Source of the DNA: Deltaproteobacteria bacterium
GTDB taxonomy: Bacteria; Myxococcota_A; UBA796; UBA2385
DNA: 35,265 nucleotides
Direction of reading: 5' to 3'
Assembly: GCA_016792625.1 (NCBI GenBank)
Contig: JAEUKK010000128.1
Coordinates: forward strand, 1-35,265
Positions 16,420 through 25,164 of this stretch are shown here, piece by piece. The position numbers and the translations under genes are program-made. Under the pieces are notes generated by a model, which was not told the origin of the DNA, searched no databases, and worked only from the letters and a program-made list of their open reading frames with translations. Positions within the stretch are counted from its first letter, which is position 1; each line of letters opens with the position of its first letter.

Positions 16420-17666
16420 GCGCCGACGCGCAGCCCCAGTCCGGTGCCGACGAGGTGGGGCCGGCCGCGGCGACCGACACAGCCCCGCCGTCACCCGCGA
16501 CGGCCGGCGAAGAGGCGCCTGCGCCCCCAAACGACGGGCCCACGCCCGCCGAAGCTGCGCCGCTCGAAGAGGGCGCCGCGCCGGCCGAGGCCGCGCCCGC
16601 TCCGCCACGAAGCCCGCTCCAGCGGGCCTTCTCGGGCCTCAGCATGCTCATCTACCTGCTTCTGGTGGGGGTGGCGGGCGAGGCCTATCTCTACCGTTTC
16701 CTGCAGGACCGCACCCACCTCGTCCGTGCGGTCGACAACTGGCGGCGCGACCCCGACCGTGGCCGCCCGTCGGTGTGGATCTTCGGCACCTGCCACGGGG
16801 CGGGGCTCAACGCAAAGGTCGTCGAGGAGGCCTGGGGCAGCCCCACCCACGTGATCAACGTCGGCGCGGCGGCGAGCACGCCGGTGGACTGGTGGGTGGC
16901 CCAGCGCGCGATGTTCGCCGAGGCACAAGCCCAGGGCCTGCCCCTGCCCGACGCGATCATCTTGGCCCCAGCGGGCGCAGACCTGATGCTCAACCCCTCC
17001 CCGTGGAGCTCCCAGACCATGGAGCTGGCCGGCTGGGATGAGCTACTGCCCATCCTCTCCGCCACCTGCACCGACCTGAGCTGCGTGGCCGAGCTGAGCT
17101 TGCGCAAGGCCTCCCGCCTCTACCGATACCGTGGCTACCTCGGGCAGCTGTTCTGGGCCGGCCTTGGGGTCCCCTCCCCTGCCCCTCCGCCGATCGAAGG
17201 GGACACCGACGGGGAGGACGTGGCCAGCCCCAACCGCTTCCGTGGGGCTTGGCTCAGCCGCCCGGCCGGCGCCGTGCGCCCCTCCCAAGAGGCCGCCAAG
17301 CCCGGAAACCGCCTCGAAGCTGCGCGTTGGCGCCTGGACGCCAGCCTGCCCGGCCTCGAGCCCACGGTCGACCCCTACCATTGGACGCGCCAAATCGAGG
17401 CCGAAGCCGAGGCCCACGGCGTGCAGACCCTCATCTACACGATCCCGCCCCGGCCCGGCGCGGGGCGAGAGCGTGAGGTCGCCCACCACCGCTCCGAGCT
17501 GGGCGCCCTCGCCGCGCAGATCGGCGCCGAGCTGGTCGGGGGCGAGCCCATCGAGGCCCTGACCGCCGACCACTACTTTGACGACCAGCACCTGCTCAAC
17601 ACCGCCCAGCACATCGTCGCCGAGGACCTCGGGCGGGCGCTGGCCGCGCGCAGCGCCGCGCCCTGA
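16416..17666 (+). CDS. Membrane-anchored SGNH-hydrolase-like protein
   Basis: The 416-residue protein has a Pro/Ala/Glu-rich N-terminus (1-68), one membrane helix (about 72-92, GLSMLIYLLLVGVAGEAYLY) and a large soluble domain. That domain has the order of motifs of SGNH/AlgX-DltD-type enzymes: a first block VWIFGTCHGAGL (123-134), then HVINVGAAAS, then AIILAPAGADLMLNP, and near the end DHYFDDQHLLN with a DxxH pair (Asp389, His392). The usual Ser of block I is Cys126 here, so activity as an esterase or acyltransferase is uncertain. A polymer-modifying role at the periplasmic face would be typical for the family. The ATG at 16416 overlaps the previous stop and is preferred over GTG at 16404. 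It ends the long co-directional run; the next gene converges after 15 nt. Confidence 0.72.
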   Translation: MSADAQPQSGADEVGPAAATDTAPPSPATAGEEAPAPPNDGPTPAEAAPLEEGAAPAEAAPAPPRSPLQRAFSGLSMLIYLLLVGVAGEAYLYRFLQDRTHLVRAVDNWRRDPDRGRPSVWIFGTCHGAGLNAKVVEEAWGSPTHVINVGAAASTPVDWWVAQRAMFAEAQAQGLPLPDAIILAPAGADLMLNPSPWSSQTMELAGWDELLPILSATCTDLSCVAELSLRKASRLYRYRGYLGQLFWAGLGVPSPAPPPIEGDTDGEDVASPNRFRGAWLSRPAGAVRPSQEAAKPGNRLEAARWRLDASLPGLEPTVDPYHWTRQIEAEAEAHGVQTLIYTIPPRPGAGREREVAHHRSELGALAAQIGAELVGGEPIEALTADHYFDDQHLLNTAQHIVAEDLGRALAARSAAP

Positions 17667-17681
17667 GCGGGGGCCCGGCGC

Positions 17682-19595
17682 CTACTCGAAGACGTGCTGG
17701 ACCGACCATCCCTGCAGGCGCACCGACACCACCATGTCGGTGTTGGTGACCGGCAGCAGCGCCTCGACCTTGGTGCGGTCGATGTCCCAGCCGCCCCCGG
17801 TCGGGCCGGCGTCGAAGGCATACACCAGGGGAGGACCGGGCAGCTCAAAGGGCGTCGCGACCGTCCCCAACGTACGGACCGCCTCGGTCAAGCGGAGCTG
17901 CCCGTCGTTGAGCACGAAGCTGAACCGGTCACCGTCGGTGCTCGGGCTCGTCCCCGACAGGATGAGGAAGGAGAGGCTGCCGTTATCGGTGACGTAGCGC
18001 ACGTCCTCTTGCACCGGGGTCAGCTGCAGGCCGCTGATCGAACCCTCAGCGTCCCAGACCCCACGGGTGCCATCGTAGGTGAGGGTCCACGTCTCGCCCC
18101 GGGTCACGCCGCCGCAGGGGTGGGCGACCACTTGACGCGAGGTGGCGCGGTCGGTGCTCAAGACCGGGTTGCTCGTGGCGCCCTTGTCGGTGAAGTCGAG
18201 CTGCACCACGCCCACTTCGTAGTTGATGCTCGGGCCCGCCGTATTGATGACCACGCAGCCGGTGGCGCCCTCGAGCGCGCGCAGGGCGCCGTCGAAGGTG
18301 CTCACCGTGACCACGTGGTCCGAGCTGCGGGCCCCGAAATTGCTGGTCTGGGCGAGGCGGATGGGCAGCGGGCTGGCCGAGAGGCCCACCACGGGGCTCA
18401 GCAGGTCGACCCCGCCGGTCAGCCCATCGCGGGGGTTGGCGTCAAGCCAAAGGCCGCTGTCGAGGTCATAGACGTCGACCCGGTCGCCGTCGGCGGGGGC
18501 CACGAAGAGGTGGCGGTAGGCCGGCTCTTCGAAGCCCGGCTCAGCCTCGTGCGCGACGAAGGCGAGGGCGTGAACAGGGGCGGGCACGCTGATCTCATCG
18601 ACGCCGCTGGCCTCGGGCAGCTCGCGGTCGAGGGCGACGGTCCACACCGAGGGCAGCTGGGCGTCGGCGACGTAGATGAGGCCGGTGCTCGGATCGGTCG
18701 CGAAGCGCCAGGGCTGGGCCCCGCTCGGCAGGCGCACTCGACCGACGACCGTACGGGTCGGCAGATCGAAGAGCGCGAGGTGACCGGTCGACGCGGCCGG
18801 GTCCCACACCGCGGCGAGCAGGAGGTCCTCACCCTCGAGCTCGGTGAGGCCCATCACCAAGCCGCCGAGGTCATGCTCCTCCACCCCCGTATCGGTGGAG
18901 AAGACGAGCTGGTCGCCCTCGCTGGCCGCGCCGGTCACCGTGAACACCACCTCGAGGTTGTCAGACTGGAAGCGCTTCCCGGGGGTGGCAACGCGCCCCT
19001 GGCGGCCTGACCGGCTGCCCTCCACCGTCCAGGCTTCGCCGTCGAAGGTCAGCGTCCAGCGCTCGGTGGTGGTGAAGCCGCGGCGGAGCTCGACCTTGGT
19101 CAGCTCGGCGCCGTCCCCGCTCTGGTCGTTGTCGAGGAAGGTGGCGTTGGACAGGCGGGCCTGGGGTGGCTGCGGCTCGCCGTCGACCACCTCTTCGATG
19201 TAGGTCGCCTCGACCAGCACGCCGAAGTGCAGGTCGGCGGCGAAGACCTTCACCGTGTCCTCATCCTCGGCCCAGGCGCTGATCTGGCCGAGCTGGCGCA
19301 GCTCGCCTGTCGCCACCTGGCGGGGGCGCAGGAAGGGGCCGCCATACTGGTCGCCGAGCACCGTGCCGTGGCGCAGGTCGAGGGGCACGATGGTCCCGTC
19401 GCGGGTGTTGGCGACAAAACCGATCTCGGTCCAGAACGGCCCGCCCTCTTCTGGGTAGAGCACGTCGGACCACTCGGGGCCGTCGAAGGCGAAGTGCCGC
19501 AGCGTGTCGCGGTTGCAGCCGCCGATGAGCGCGGCGAGCAGCAGCCCAGCGACGGGCCCGGGGCGGAGGGGGCGGGCGTGGAGCGCGGCCTTCAT
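17682..19595 (-). CDS. Beta-propeller lipoprotein with internal duplication, coupled to the upstream lipoprotein gene
   Basis: The 637-residue product starts at ATG 19595, which overlaps the upstream stop (19592-19595). A signal peptide ends in a lipobox at Cys27 (LIGGC). The body is beta-rich; the central part reads as a propeller of the YVTN/SMP-30 sort (ALFDLPTRTVVGRV, GLIYVADAQLPSVWTVALD, YRHLFVAPADGDRVDVYDL). It is flanked by two copies of a separate domain: ERWTLTFDGEAWTVEG near residue 165 and ETWTLTYDGTRGVWDAEG near 505, each followed by a similar stretch. I know no function for this family; it is probably an outer-membrane or surface lipoprotein made together with the 1172-residue partner. 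It has sequence in common with that partner (EALLPVTN and EAVLPVTN). Confidence 0.82.
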   Translation of the reverse strand: MKAALHARPLRPGPVAGLLLAALIGGCNRDTLRHFAFDGPEWSDVLYPEEGGPFWTEIGFVANTRDGTIVPLDLRHGTVLGDQYGGPFLRPRQVATGELRQLGQISAWAEDEDTVKVFAADLHFGVLVEATYIEEVVDGEPQPPQARLSNATFLDNDQSGDGAELTKVELRRGFTTTERWTLTFDGEAWTVEGSRSGRQGRVATPGKRFQSDNLEVVFTVTGAASEGDQLVFSTDTGVEEHDLGGLVMGLTELEGEDLLLAAVWDPAASTGHLALFDLPTRTVVGRVRLPSGAQPWRFATDPSTGLIYVADAQLPSVWTVALDRELPEASGVDEISVPAPVHALAFVAHEAEPGFEEPAYRHLFVAPADGDRVDVYDLDSGLWLDANPRDGLTGGVDLLSPVVGLSASPLPIRLAQTSNFGARSSDHVVTVSTFDGALRALEGATGCVVINTAGPSINYEVGVVQLDFTDKGATSNPVLSTDRATSRQVVAHPCGGVTRGETWTLTYDGTRGVWDAEGSISGLQLTPVQEDVRYVTDNGSLSFLILSGTSPSTDGDRFSFVLNDGQLRLTEAVRTLGTVATPFELPGPPLVYAFDAGPTGGGWDIDRTKVEALLPVTNTDMVVSVRLQGWSVQHVFE

Positions 19596-22500
19596 CGGTT
19601 CTTGATCCAGGCGATGACCGAGAGGTAGCTCGGGCTCGTGGGGTCGATGTCCACCACCGCGAGGGTGGCGCTGGCGAGCTGGGTGCCCGCCCGGTTGCCT
19701 TCGCGCACGTTGAACAGCTCCCCGGCGTGGTTGGCGATGAGCGCCTTCTTGCCGTCGGGGCTCAGCAGGATGGCCGCCGGGTTCTCGCCGACGTTGGGCA
19801 CCTCGCCGACCAAGGTGCCGCGGGTGCCCAGCGTGAGATCGTAGACCAGCAGGTTGTTCGTATTGAAGCCCGTCACGAAGAGCCGCTGGCCGTCGGGGTG
19901 CAGGGCCATGCCCGCAGGGCCGACGTCGGTGTCGGTGTCGGCGCCGACGTCGCGGGCCACGCCGCGGTGGGCGGGCATGTAGCTGGCCGTCGTGTCGTAG
20001 ACGAACTCGGCAAAGGCGTTGTCTTCGACGCCGCTGATGTCGAGGCTCCACACCGACTCGGGGCCCGTGTGCAGGCCGATGAGCAGGTCTTCACCGGGCA
20101 CCGGCATCACCTGCCGGAAGCCCGCGCCGCCGGTCGCGTTGGTGACCGGGAGCACGGCTTCGAGGTCGAGGTAGTTCAGGTCATCAAAGTCGGCGGAAGA
20201 GTCGTCGCGCACGTCAATGACGAAGAGGTACGGCACCAGCTTGCTGGCCGCGTAGAGGAAGCCGCGGCCCACGTCCATGCTGAGGCTGGTGAGGCCGAGC
20301 CCGGTGAGGAAGCTGTCCTCGACGCCGGTGTCGAGCGGGATGGCCCGGGCGTTGGGGTCGCCCCGCTCGGTCGAGAAGACCAGCCGGTCGCCGGCCGAGG
20401 GGCGGTTCAGGCCGCGGTGCAGGCGGGTCTGCCCGCTCGACGAGAGGCCGCCGATGCGGGTGCGGTTCGCGCCCAGCCCCGCGTACCAGCCGACATAGCC
20501 CTGATCGCCGCCGAGCAGACCGTCGGTGGGGAGGAGCACCGGCCGCTGCACACCCTGAGGGGAGAACAGACCCCCCTCAGCGAGGAGGACCGGGACGCTC
20601 ACCCCATCCTGGTCCTCGTAGCGAGCAGGGGTCTCTTCACCATCCCGGAGGAAGGCATAGCCCAGGCGCCAGAGGTCACCGTCAAAGCCGGTGTACCAGA
20701 TGTGGCGCCCGCGCTGACCATCCTCGTCCGACCCACGGAGCACCCAGGGGTGCCGCACACCCGAGTCGTCCCAGTCCCCCGGGCGCCCGGTGGTCATGCC
20801 GTAGCCGCGCGCGCTGCGCGGCTCGCGGACGAAGGTCTCGCCGTCCTCAGAGAGGGCGCTGCCCACGCGCCAGACCTCGCCGTCGAAGCCGGCGTACCAG
20901 AGGCGCACCCGGCCGTCGTCGAGCAGCTCGACGCTGCCCGGCTCGACCGCCGAGGACTCCCAGTCATCGCCGACGTCGAGGCCGAGGCCGATGCGCGTCC
21001 AGGCCCGGCCGGTGTCGCTCCGCGCCACGCCCACCCGCTTGCGGCCGCCGCGCTCCCCCGCGTAGACCATTCGGAAGCTGCCGTCGGTGTGGCGCCAGAC
21101 CACCGGCGCGCTCACGCCGCCGCGGTCAAAGCCGCTCGATCCCTCGAAGATGGCGCCCTGCTGGACCTCGAGCGCACCATCGGCCCCGATCTCGGCGAGG
21201 CCGATGCGGTTCACCCCGCCGGCCGAGGTGAGGGTCAGCCACGCGAGCCCAAGCTCGAGATCGGCGCTGTCGACGCGCACGCCGCGCGCGCTCTCGGGCC
21301 CAGCCGCGCCCACGTCGACCGCGTAGCCGGCGACGGTGACCGCCTGCCAGCCATAGAGCGCGGCGGCGAAGGGCACGCCCGGCACCACCGGATCGAGCAA
21401 GTTGCCCTGGTTCTCGCCCACCACGCGGAAGCGACCTTCGGGTGCGGCCTGCAGGGCGACCGTCGGGGGCGCCTCGGCACCGGCGAGCTCGGCGGGCAGG
21501 TCGAGCGCGGTGCCGCGGTCGGTCCAACGCAGGCCGTCGGGGCTCTCGGCGAGGCCCACCGACCAGACACCGGCATCGCGGCGGCTGTACCACATGGTCC
21601 ATCGGCCGACCTCGGCCGAGATCACCGGCGCGGCCACGTCCACGCCGTCGATCTCGAAGACGGCCTCAGCGTCGGTGCTCAGCTCCTCGACGCGGCTGCC
21701 CTCGGCCCGGCCGATGCGCAGGCGCTCACCGTCAAAAGCCGTGTAGTACAAGACGATGAGCCCGGTCTCGGGGTCGAAGACCGGCGCCGGATCGCTGAGC
21801 CCGGCGACGTCATGGTCCCACTGCGCTTCGAGCAAGGGGCCGGCGAGGCGGGTGAAGACCGAGCCGTCGGCGCTGGCCGCCGCGCCGATCGCCGGGGTGG
21901 CGGTGAGGCCATCTCCAACCCCGTCGTAAAATAGGTAGAGCAGGTCTGCAGTGATCAGGGGGGCCGGACCACCGAGGGCCGCGCCCTCCCACCCGTCGCC
22001 ACGGGGTTCGAGCAGCGACTCGCCCTCAAAGGCCCACGAGATGCTCGCCGAGCCGGTCGCGCTGGCGGCGCGCAGCACGCCATTGTCGGCGAAGTACATA
22101 CGCCCAGCCGCGGCGGCGGGGTCGACGACCTCTTCGATCAGGCTGCTCCGCTCGGCGTCCAGCTCGCGCCCCGAGGGGCTCGGCGTCCAGGTCGTGGCGT
22201 CGACGCTGGTGAAGCGCCGCAGGCCGCCCTCCTCGGGAAGCCACAGGCGCCAGGTGCCCTCGATCCAGTCGAGGCTCCACCGCTCGTCGATGAGCAGCGC
22301 GGTGTCGATGACGCTGAGGTCGTCCATCGCCGCCTGGCTGCCGTCGCCGTCGGTGTCCTCGAAGGTGGCGCGGGTGATGACGTGCTCGGGCCAGGGCCGC
22401 ACCACGCGCAGGGTGTCGCCGCTGCCGTCGATCACGCTCACGCTGTGGCTGGTGCGGTTCGCGACGAAGGCGTAGCCGCTGCTCGGGTCGACCTCGATGT

Positions 22501-23110
22501 CGAAGGGGTCGGACTCGACCTGCAGCCGATCACCGCCGTCGGGGCCACGATCAGAGGCCCGCGGGCTCATCGGATCGCTGAGATCAAGCAGCTTGACGTC
22601 ATCGTAGTGCTGGCGAACCAGCGCGCCCTCACTCTTTCGGACCGCCACCAAGCCCACGTCGCCGAGCAGCCCGAGGCCCGCGGCGAAGTCAGGCAGCTCC
22701 ATCCCCCCTGTGCTGAGGTCGTCGACCATCACCTCGCCCTCAGCGGCGTCGATCTCGGCCCAGGGGATGGCCAGCAGGTTCGCCGTCGCGAACACCTTGT
22801 AGGGGTTGGCGTTGACGATGAGCACCACCGGCTCGCCGGCGAGGTCGTCGGTGAGCACCAGATCGCTCGGCCCCGCGAGGCAAGACCCGATGCCGATCTC
22901 GCCGAAATTGTAGGTGCCGTCGGGGTATTCGGCGCAGTCGCCCACGAAGGGCAAGGGCGCGTCGACCGCGCAGCCGCTGAGCGCCGCGCACAGGCCGAGC
23001 CCAAGGGCGACGCGGGCGGCGCGTGGGCCAGCCTCAGCGGAGAGAGCCGCGCAGGGCGCGGCAGACGCGAGGGGCGCGGTGGGCGCGGTGGGCGCGAGGC
23101 GTCGAAGCAC
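19592..23110 (-). CDS. Large lipoprotein with glycosidase-type and YVTN-type beta-propellers
   Basis: The 1172-residue product has a long N-terminus and a lipobox at Cys47 (AALSGC); the GTG start at 23110 lacks a clear ribosome binding site, so a shorter form is possible. An N-terminal propeller-like part includes SSGYAFVANRTSHSVSVID. The middle (about residues 400-880) has at least six repeats of the pattern x-W-Y-x-G-x-D-G-x-x-W-R-[VI]-G-x-A-x-S-x-D-G, for example LWYAGFDGEVWRVGSAL and IWYTGFDGDLWRLGYAF, typical of five-bladed propellers of the GH43/GH32 type. The C-terminus has another YVTN-like section (LALHPDG-like QRLFVTGFNTNNLLVYDL, LLSPDGKKALIANHAG). Catalytic residues were not identified, so binding rather than hydrolysis may be its role. 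It is coupled to the downstream lipoprotein and divergent from rsmI. Confidence 0.83.
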   Translation of the reverse strand: MLRRLAPTAPTAPLASAAPCAALSAEAGPRAARVALGLGLCAALSGCAVDAPLPFVGDCAEYPDGTYNFGEIGIGSCLAGPSDLVLTDDLAGEPVVLIVNANPYKVFATANLLAIPWAEIDAAEGEVMVDDLSTGGMELPDFAAGLGLLGDVGLVAVRKSEGALVRQHYDDVKLLDLSDPMSPRASDRGPDGGDRLQVESDPFDIEVDPSSGYAFVANRTSHSVSVIDGSGDTLRVVRPWPEHVITRATFEDTDGDGSQAAMDDLSVIDTALLIDERWSLDWIEGTWRLWLPEEGGLRRFTSVDATTWTPSPSGRELDAERSSLIEEVVDPAAAAGRMYFADNGVLRAASATGSASISWAFEGESLLEPRGDGWEGAALGGPAPLITADLLYLFYDGVGDGLTATPAIGAAASADGSVFTRLAGPLLEAQWDHDVAGLSDPAPVFDPETGLIVLYYTAFDGERLRIGRAEGSRVEELSTDAEAVFEIDGVDVAAPVISAEVGRWTMWYSRRDAGVWSVGLAESPDGLRWTDRGTALDLPAELAGAEAPPTVALQAAPEGRFRVVGENQGNLLDPVVPGVPFAAALYGWQAVTVAGYAVDVGAAGPESARGVRVDSADLELGLAWLTLTSAGGVNRIGLAEIGADGALEVQQGAIFEGSSGFDRGGVSAPVVWRHTDGSFRMVYAGERGGRKRVGVARSDTGRAWTRIGLGLDVGDDWESSAVEPGSVELLDDGRVRLWYAGFDGEVWRVGSALSEDGETFVREPRSARGYGMTTGRPGDWDDSGVRHPWVLRGSDEDGQRGRHIWYTGFDGDLWRLGYAFLRDGEETPARYEDQDGVSVPVLLAEGGLFSPQGVQRPVLLPTDGLLGGDQGYVGWYAGLGANRTRIGGLSSSGQTRLHRGLNRPSAGDRLVFSTERGDPNARAIPLDTGVEDSFLTGLGLTSLSMDVGRGFLYAASKLVPYLFVIDVRDDSSADFDDLNYLDLEAVLPVTNATGGAGFRQVMPVPGEDLLIGLHTGPESVWSLDISGVEDNAFAEFVYDTTASYMPAHRGVARDVGADTDTDVGPAGMALHPDGQRLFVTGFNTNNLLVYDLTLGTRGTLVGEVPNVGENPAAILLSPDGKKALIANHAGELFNVREGNRAGTQLASATLAVVDIDPTSPSYLSVIAWIKNR

Positions 23111-23232
23111 GGGCGGGACCGGGTAGGAGGCCGTGCTCCCTACCCGATGGCCCCGCCGGGTTCAACCGGGCCAGCCGCCGAGGACCTCGCCGGGGCCGAC
23201 GCGCTCGCATACGCGGCCCCAACGGAGGGCAC

Positions 23233-24378
23233 ATGGCCAAGGGGCACCCGGGCGAGCAGCGGCGCAGCGGCGGGCGCGCACCACATGAGGCAGCGCGCCG
23301 CGCGCCATCCCCGCGGGGCCGGACCTTGGTGGTGCAGGCGCCGCCCCTCGCCCTCACCGCGGAGGATGGCGAGGCCCTTCCCCTCCCGATCGAGCCCGAA
23401 GCCGCGGGCATGATCGACGACGAGGCCCCCGACTTCGCCGATCTGCTCGCCGCACCCGCGCCGACGCCCACCGAAGCAGAGCCTGTGCCCGGCGTGCTCT
23501 ACCTGATCCCCACGCCGCTCGGGCACCTCGGCGACCTCTCGCCGCGGGCCCGCGCCGTGCTCGCCGGCGTCGAGCTGCTGCTCTGCGAGGACACGCGGGT
23601 CAGCCGCCGCCTGACCGCCCACCTCGACGTGCACCCGCGCCTGCTCTCCTGCCACGCCCACAACGAGCGCGGGCGGGCCCCGCAGGTGGTCGCGCTCCTG
23701 CGCGCGGGCCGGCGCCTGGGCTTGGTCAGCGACGCGGGCACGCCGCTGGTGTCTGACCCCGGGGATAGCGTGGTGCAGGCCGTCCTCGACGCGGGCCTGC
23801 CGGTGGTCGCGCTGCCCGGCCCCTGCGCCGCCCTCACGGCGCTCAGCGCCAGCGGCCTGCCGGCCGGGCGTTTTCAGTTCGTGGGCTTCTTGCCCCGGGC
23901 CAAAGCCGAGCGACGCGCGGCGCTGGCGGCGCTGCGCAGCGCCCAAGCCACCCTGCTGCTCTACGAGAGCCCCCATCGCCTGATCGACGCGCTGGACGAT
24001 CTCGTCGCCGAGCTGGGCGCCGAGCGCCGGGCCAGCCTGGCCCACAACCTCACCAAGCGCAGCGAGCGCCACCTGCGCGGGCCGCTCTCCGCCGTGTGCG
24101 ACCAAGTGCGCTCCGAGGCCGCGCTGGCGCCGATCGCCGGTGAGTGGTGCCTGGTCATCGAGGGCGCCCCCGCGGCGCTCGAGGCGCCCCCTCCGCCCGA
24201 TCAGGCCGCGCAGCTCCGCCTCGCCGCCGGGCTGCTCGCGGCGGGGCTGGGCGCCAGGGTGGCGCGCGGGCTGGTCCAGTCCACCTTTGGCCTCAGCAAG
24301 AACGACGCCTACGCCGTCGTTCTGAAGGCCCAGAGCGATTCAGACGGCGAAGCCCCCGACGAGGCGCCCGCGCCCTGA
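23233..24378 (+). CDS. rsmI: 16S rRNA (cytidine-1402-2'-O)-methyltransferase
   Basis: RsmI uses S-adenosylmethionine to methylate the ribose of C1402 in the 16S rRNA decoding centre. The tetrapyrrole-methylase fold is clear: LYLIPTPLGHLGDLSPRA at the start of the domain (about residue 89), LLLCEDTRVSRRL (Cys118), the SAM loop GLVSDAGTPLVSDPG (Ser166), VALPGPCAALTALSASGLP, FVGFLPRAKAERR and LLYESPHRL. The C-terminal helical part (GLSKNDAYAVVLK) is also typical. The ATG at 23233 has GGAGGG just upstream and gives 381 residues. About 85 residues before the catalytic domain are an extra Pro/Ala/Glu-rich extension not usual in RsmI; ATG at 23410 would shorten it but lacks a site. The gene diverges from the lipoprotein pair and converges on the gene at 24397. 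Confidence 0.95.
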   Translation: MAKGHPGEQRRSGGRAPHEAARRAPSPRGRTLVVQAPPLALTAEDGEALPLPIEPEAAGMIDDEAPDFADLLAAPAPTPTEAEPVPGVLYLIPTPLGHLGDLSPRARAVLAGVELLLCEDTRVSRRLTAHLDVHPRLLSCHAHNERGRAPQVVALLRAGRRLGLVSDAGTPLVSDPGDSVVQAVLDAGLPVVALPGPCAALTALSASGLPAGRFQFVGFLPRAKAERRAALAALRSAQATLLLYESPHRLIDALDDLVAELGAERRASLAHNLTKRSERHLRGPLSAVCDQVRSEAALAPIAGEWCLVIEGAPAALEAPPPPDQAAQLRLAAGLLAAGLGARVARGLVQSTFGLSKNDAYAVVLKAQSDSDGEAPDEAPAP

Positions 24379-24396
24379 GCGCACAAGCGCCGTGCC

Positions 24397-25122
24397 TCAG
24401 ACCTCTTTGGGCCCGACGATGCGCAGGTTGTCGTAGACCATCATCGAGGCCAAGCCCGAGAGCGGGAGGGTGAACAGCAGCCCCACCCCGCAGAGCAGCA
24501 TGCCCACGAGGTTCATCAGCCCAAGCACGAGGCCAAAAACGAAGAGATCGACCTTGCTGCCTTTGGTCAAGCGCCAGGACGCGGTGAGCGCGTCGACCGC
24601 GCCCATGTCCTCGTCGATGACGAAGGCCTGCCAGAACATCCAGCCCAGCCCGAGCACGATCATCGGGATGAACAGCAGGAGGATGGAGGCGACCGCGGCG
24701 AGCCCCACCAGCACGTTGCCGAGCACAATGGGGAGCACCCAGGGCCAGCCGCGGAAGACCTCGAGCAGGCTCGTGTCCTGCCCGCGGACCTGCGCGAGGT
24801 AAAACCGCAGCGCCCCGATTCCGAGGTAGCCCTGAAGCAAGTTGCCGGTCAGCGAGATCACCTGCCCGACGATCATCGCGACCTGCGGGTCGGCGCCGCC
24901 GCGGGTGGCCACCTGCTGTACCGCAGTGCTGACCAGGGTCATCGCGATGCTGACCCCGAAGGTGATCAGCGCGACGCCGATGTTCTCCCCGACCCGTGCC
25001 TGCATCAGGGTCTCGGCCTGCTTGATGACCGACAGATCCCAGCGGCGGACCGGCTCGCCGTCGAGCTTCGGCTTGTCGAGGCGGATCACGGTCGAGGACG
25101 GCGGCGCGTAGGGGTTGCTCAC
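24397..25122 (-). CDS. Polytopic membrane protein of unknown function (DUF975/GDPD-membrane-like pattern)
   Basis: The product is 241 residues from the GTG at 25122, chosen because a GGAG lies 6 nt upstream and it begins SNPYAPPSS; a TTG at 25143 has no site. After a 45-residue hydrophilic N-terminus come several membrane helices: GVALITFGVSIAMTLVS, IVGQVISLTGNLLQGYLGIG, a long hydrophobic stretch PIVLGNVLVGLAAVASILLL, and LFVFGLVLGLMNLVGMLLCG. A conserved-looking soluble loop FWQAFVIDEDMGAVDALTASW sits before the last pair, as in DUF975 and GlpQ-type membrane-domain proteins. No catalytic residues are evident. It follows ppdK on the same strand in the minus direction with a 42-nt gap, and converges on rsmI after 18 nt. 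Confidence 0.8.
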   Translation of the reverse strand: MSNPYAPPSSTVIRLDKPKLDGEPVRRWDLSVIKQAETLMQARVGENIGVALITFGVSIAMTLVSTAVQQVATRGGADPQVAMIVGQVISLTGNLLQGYLGIGALRFYLAQVRGQDTSLLEVFRGWPWVLPIVLGNVLVGLAAVASILLLFIPMIVLGLGWMFWQAFVIDEDMGAVDALTASWRLTKGSKVDLFVFGLVLGLMNLVGMLLCGVGLLFTLPLSGLASMMVYDNLRIVGPKEV

Positions 25123-25164
25123 GGTCGGCTCCGGGTCGGGCAAAAGAGGGGGAGGAGGCCGAGC

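Noticed and set aside
19727..21934. Plus-strand open frame of 735 codons
   Set aside because: It lies inside the 1172-residue lipoprotein gene; composition is His/Ala/Val-rich noise and no domain is visible. The minus frame has repeated W-Y-G-D-G motifs.
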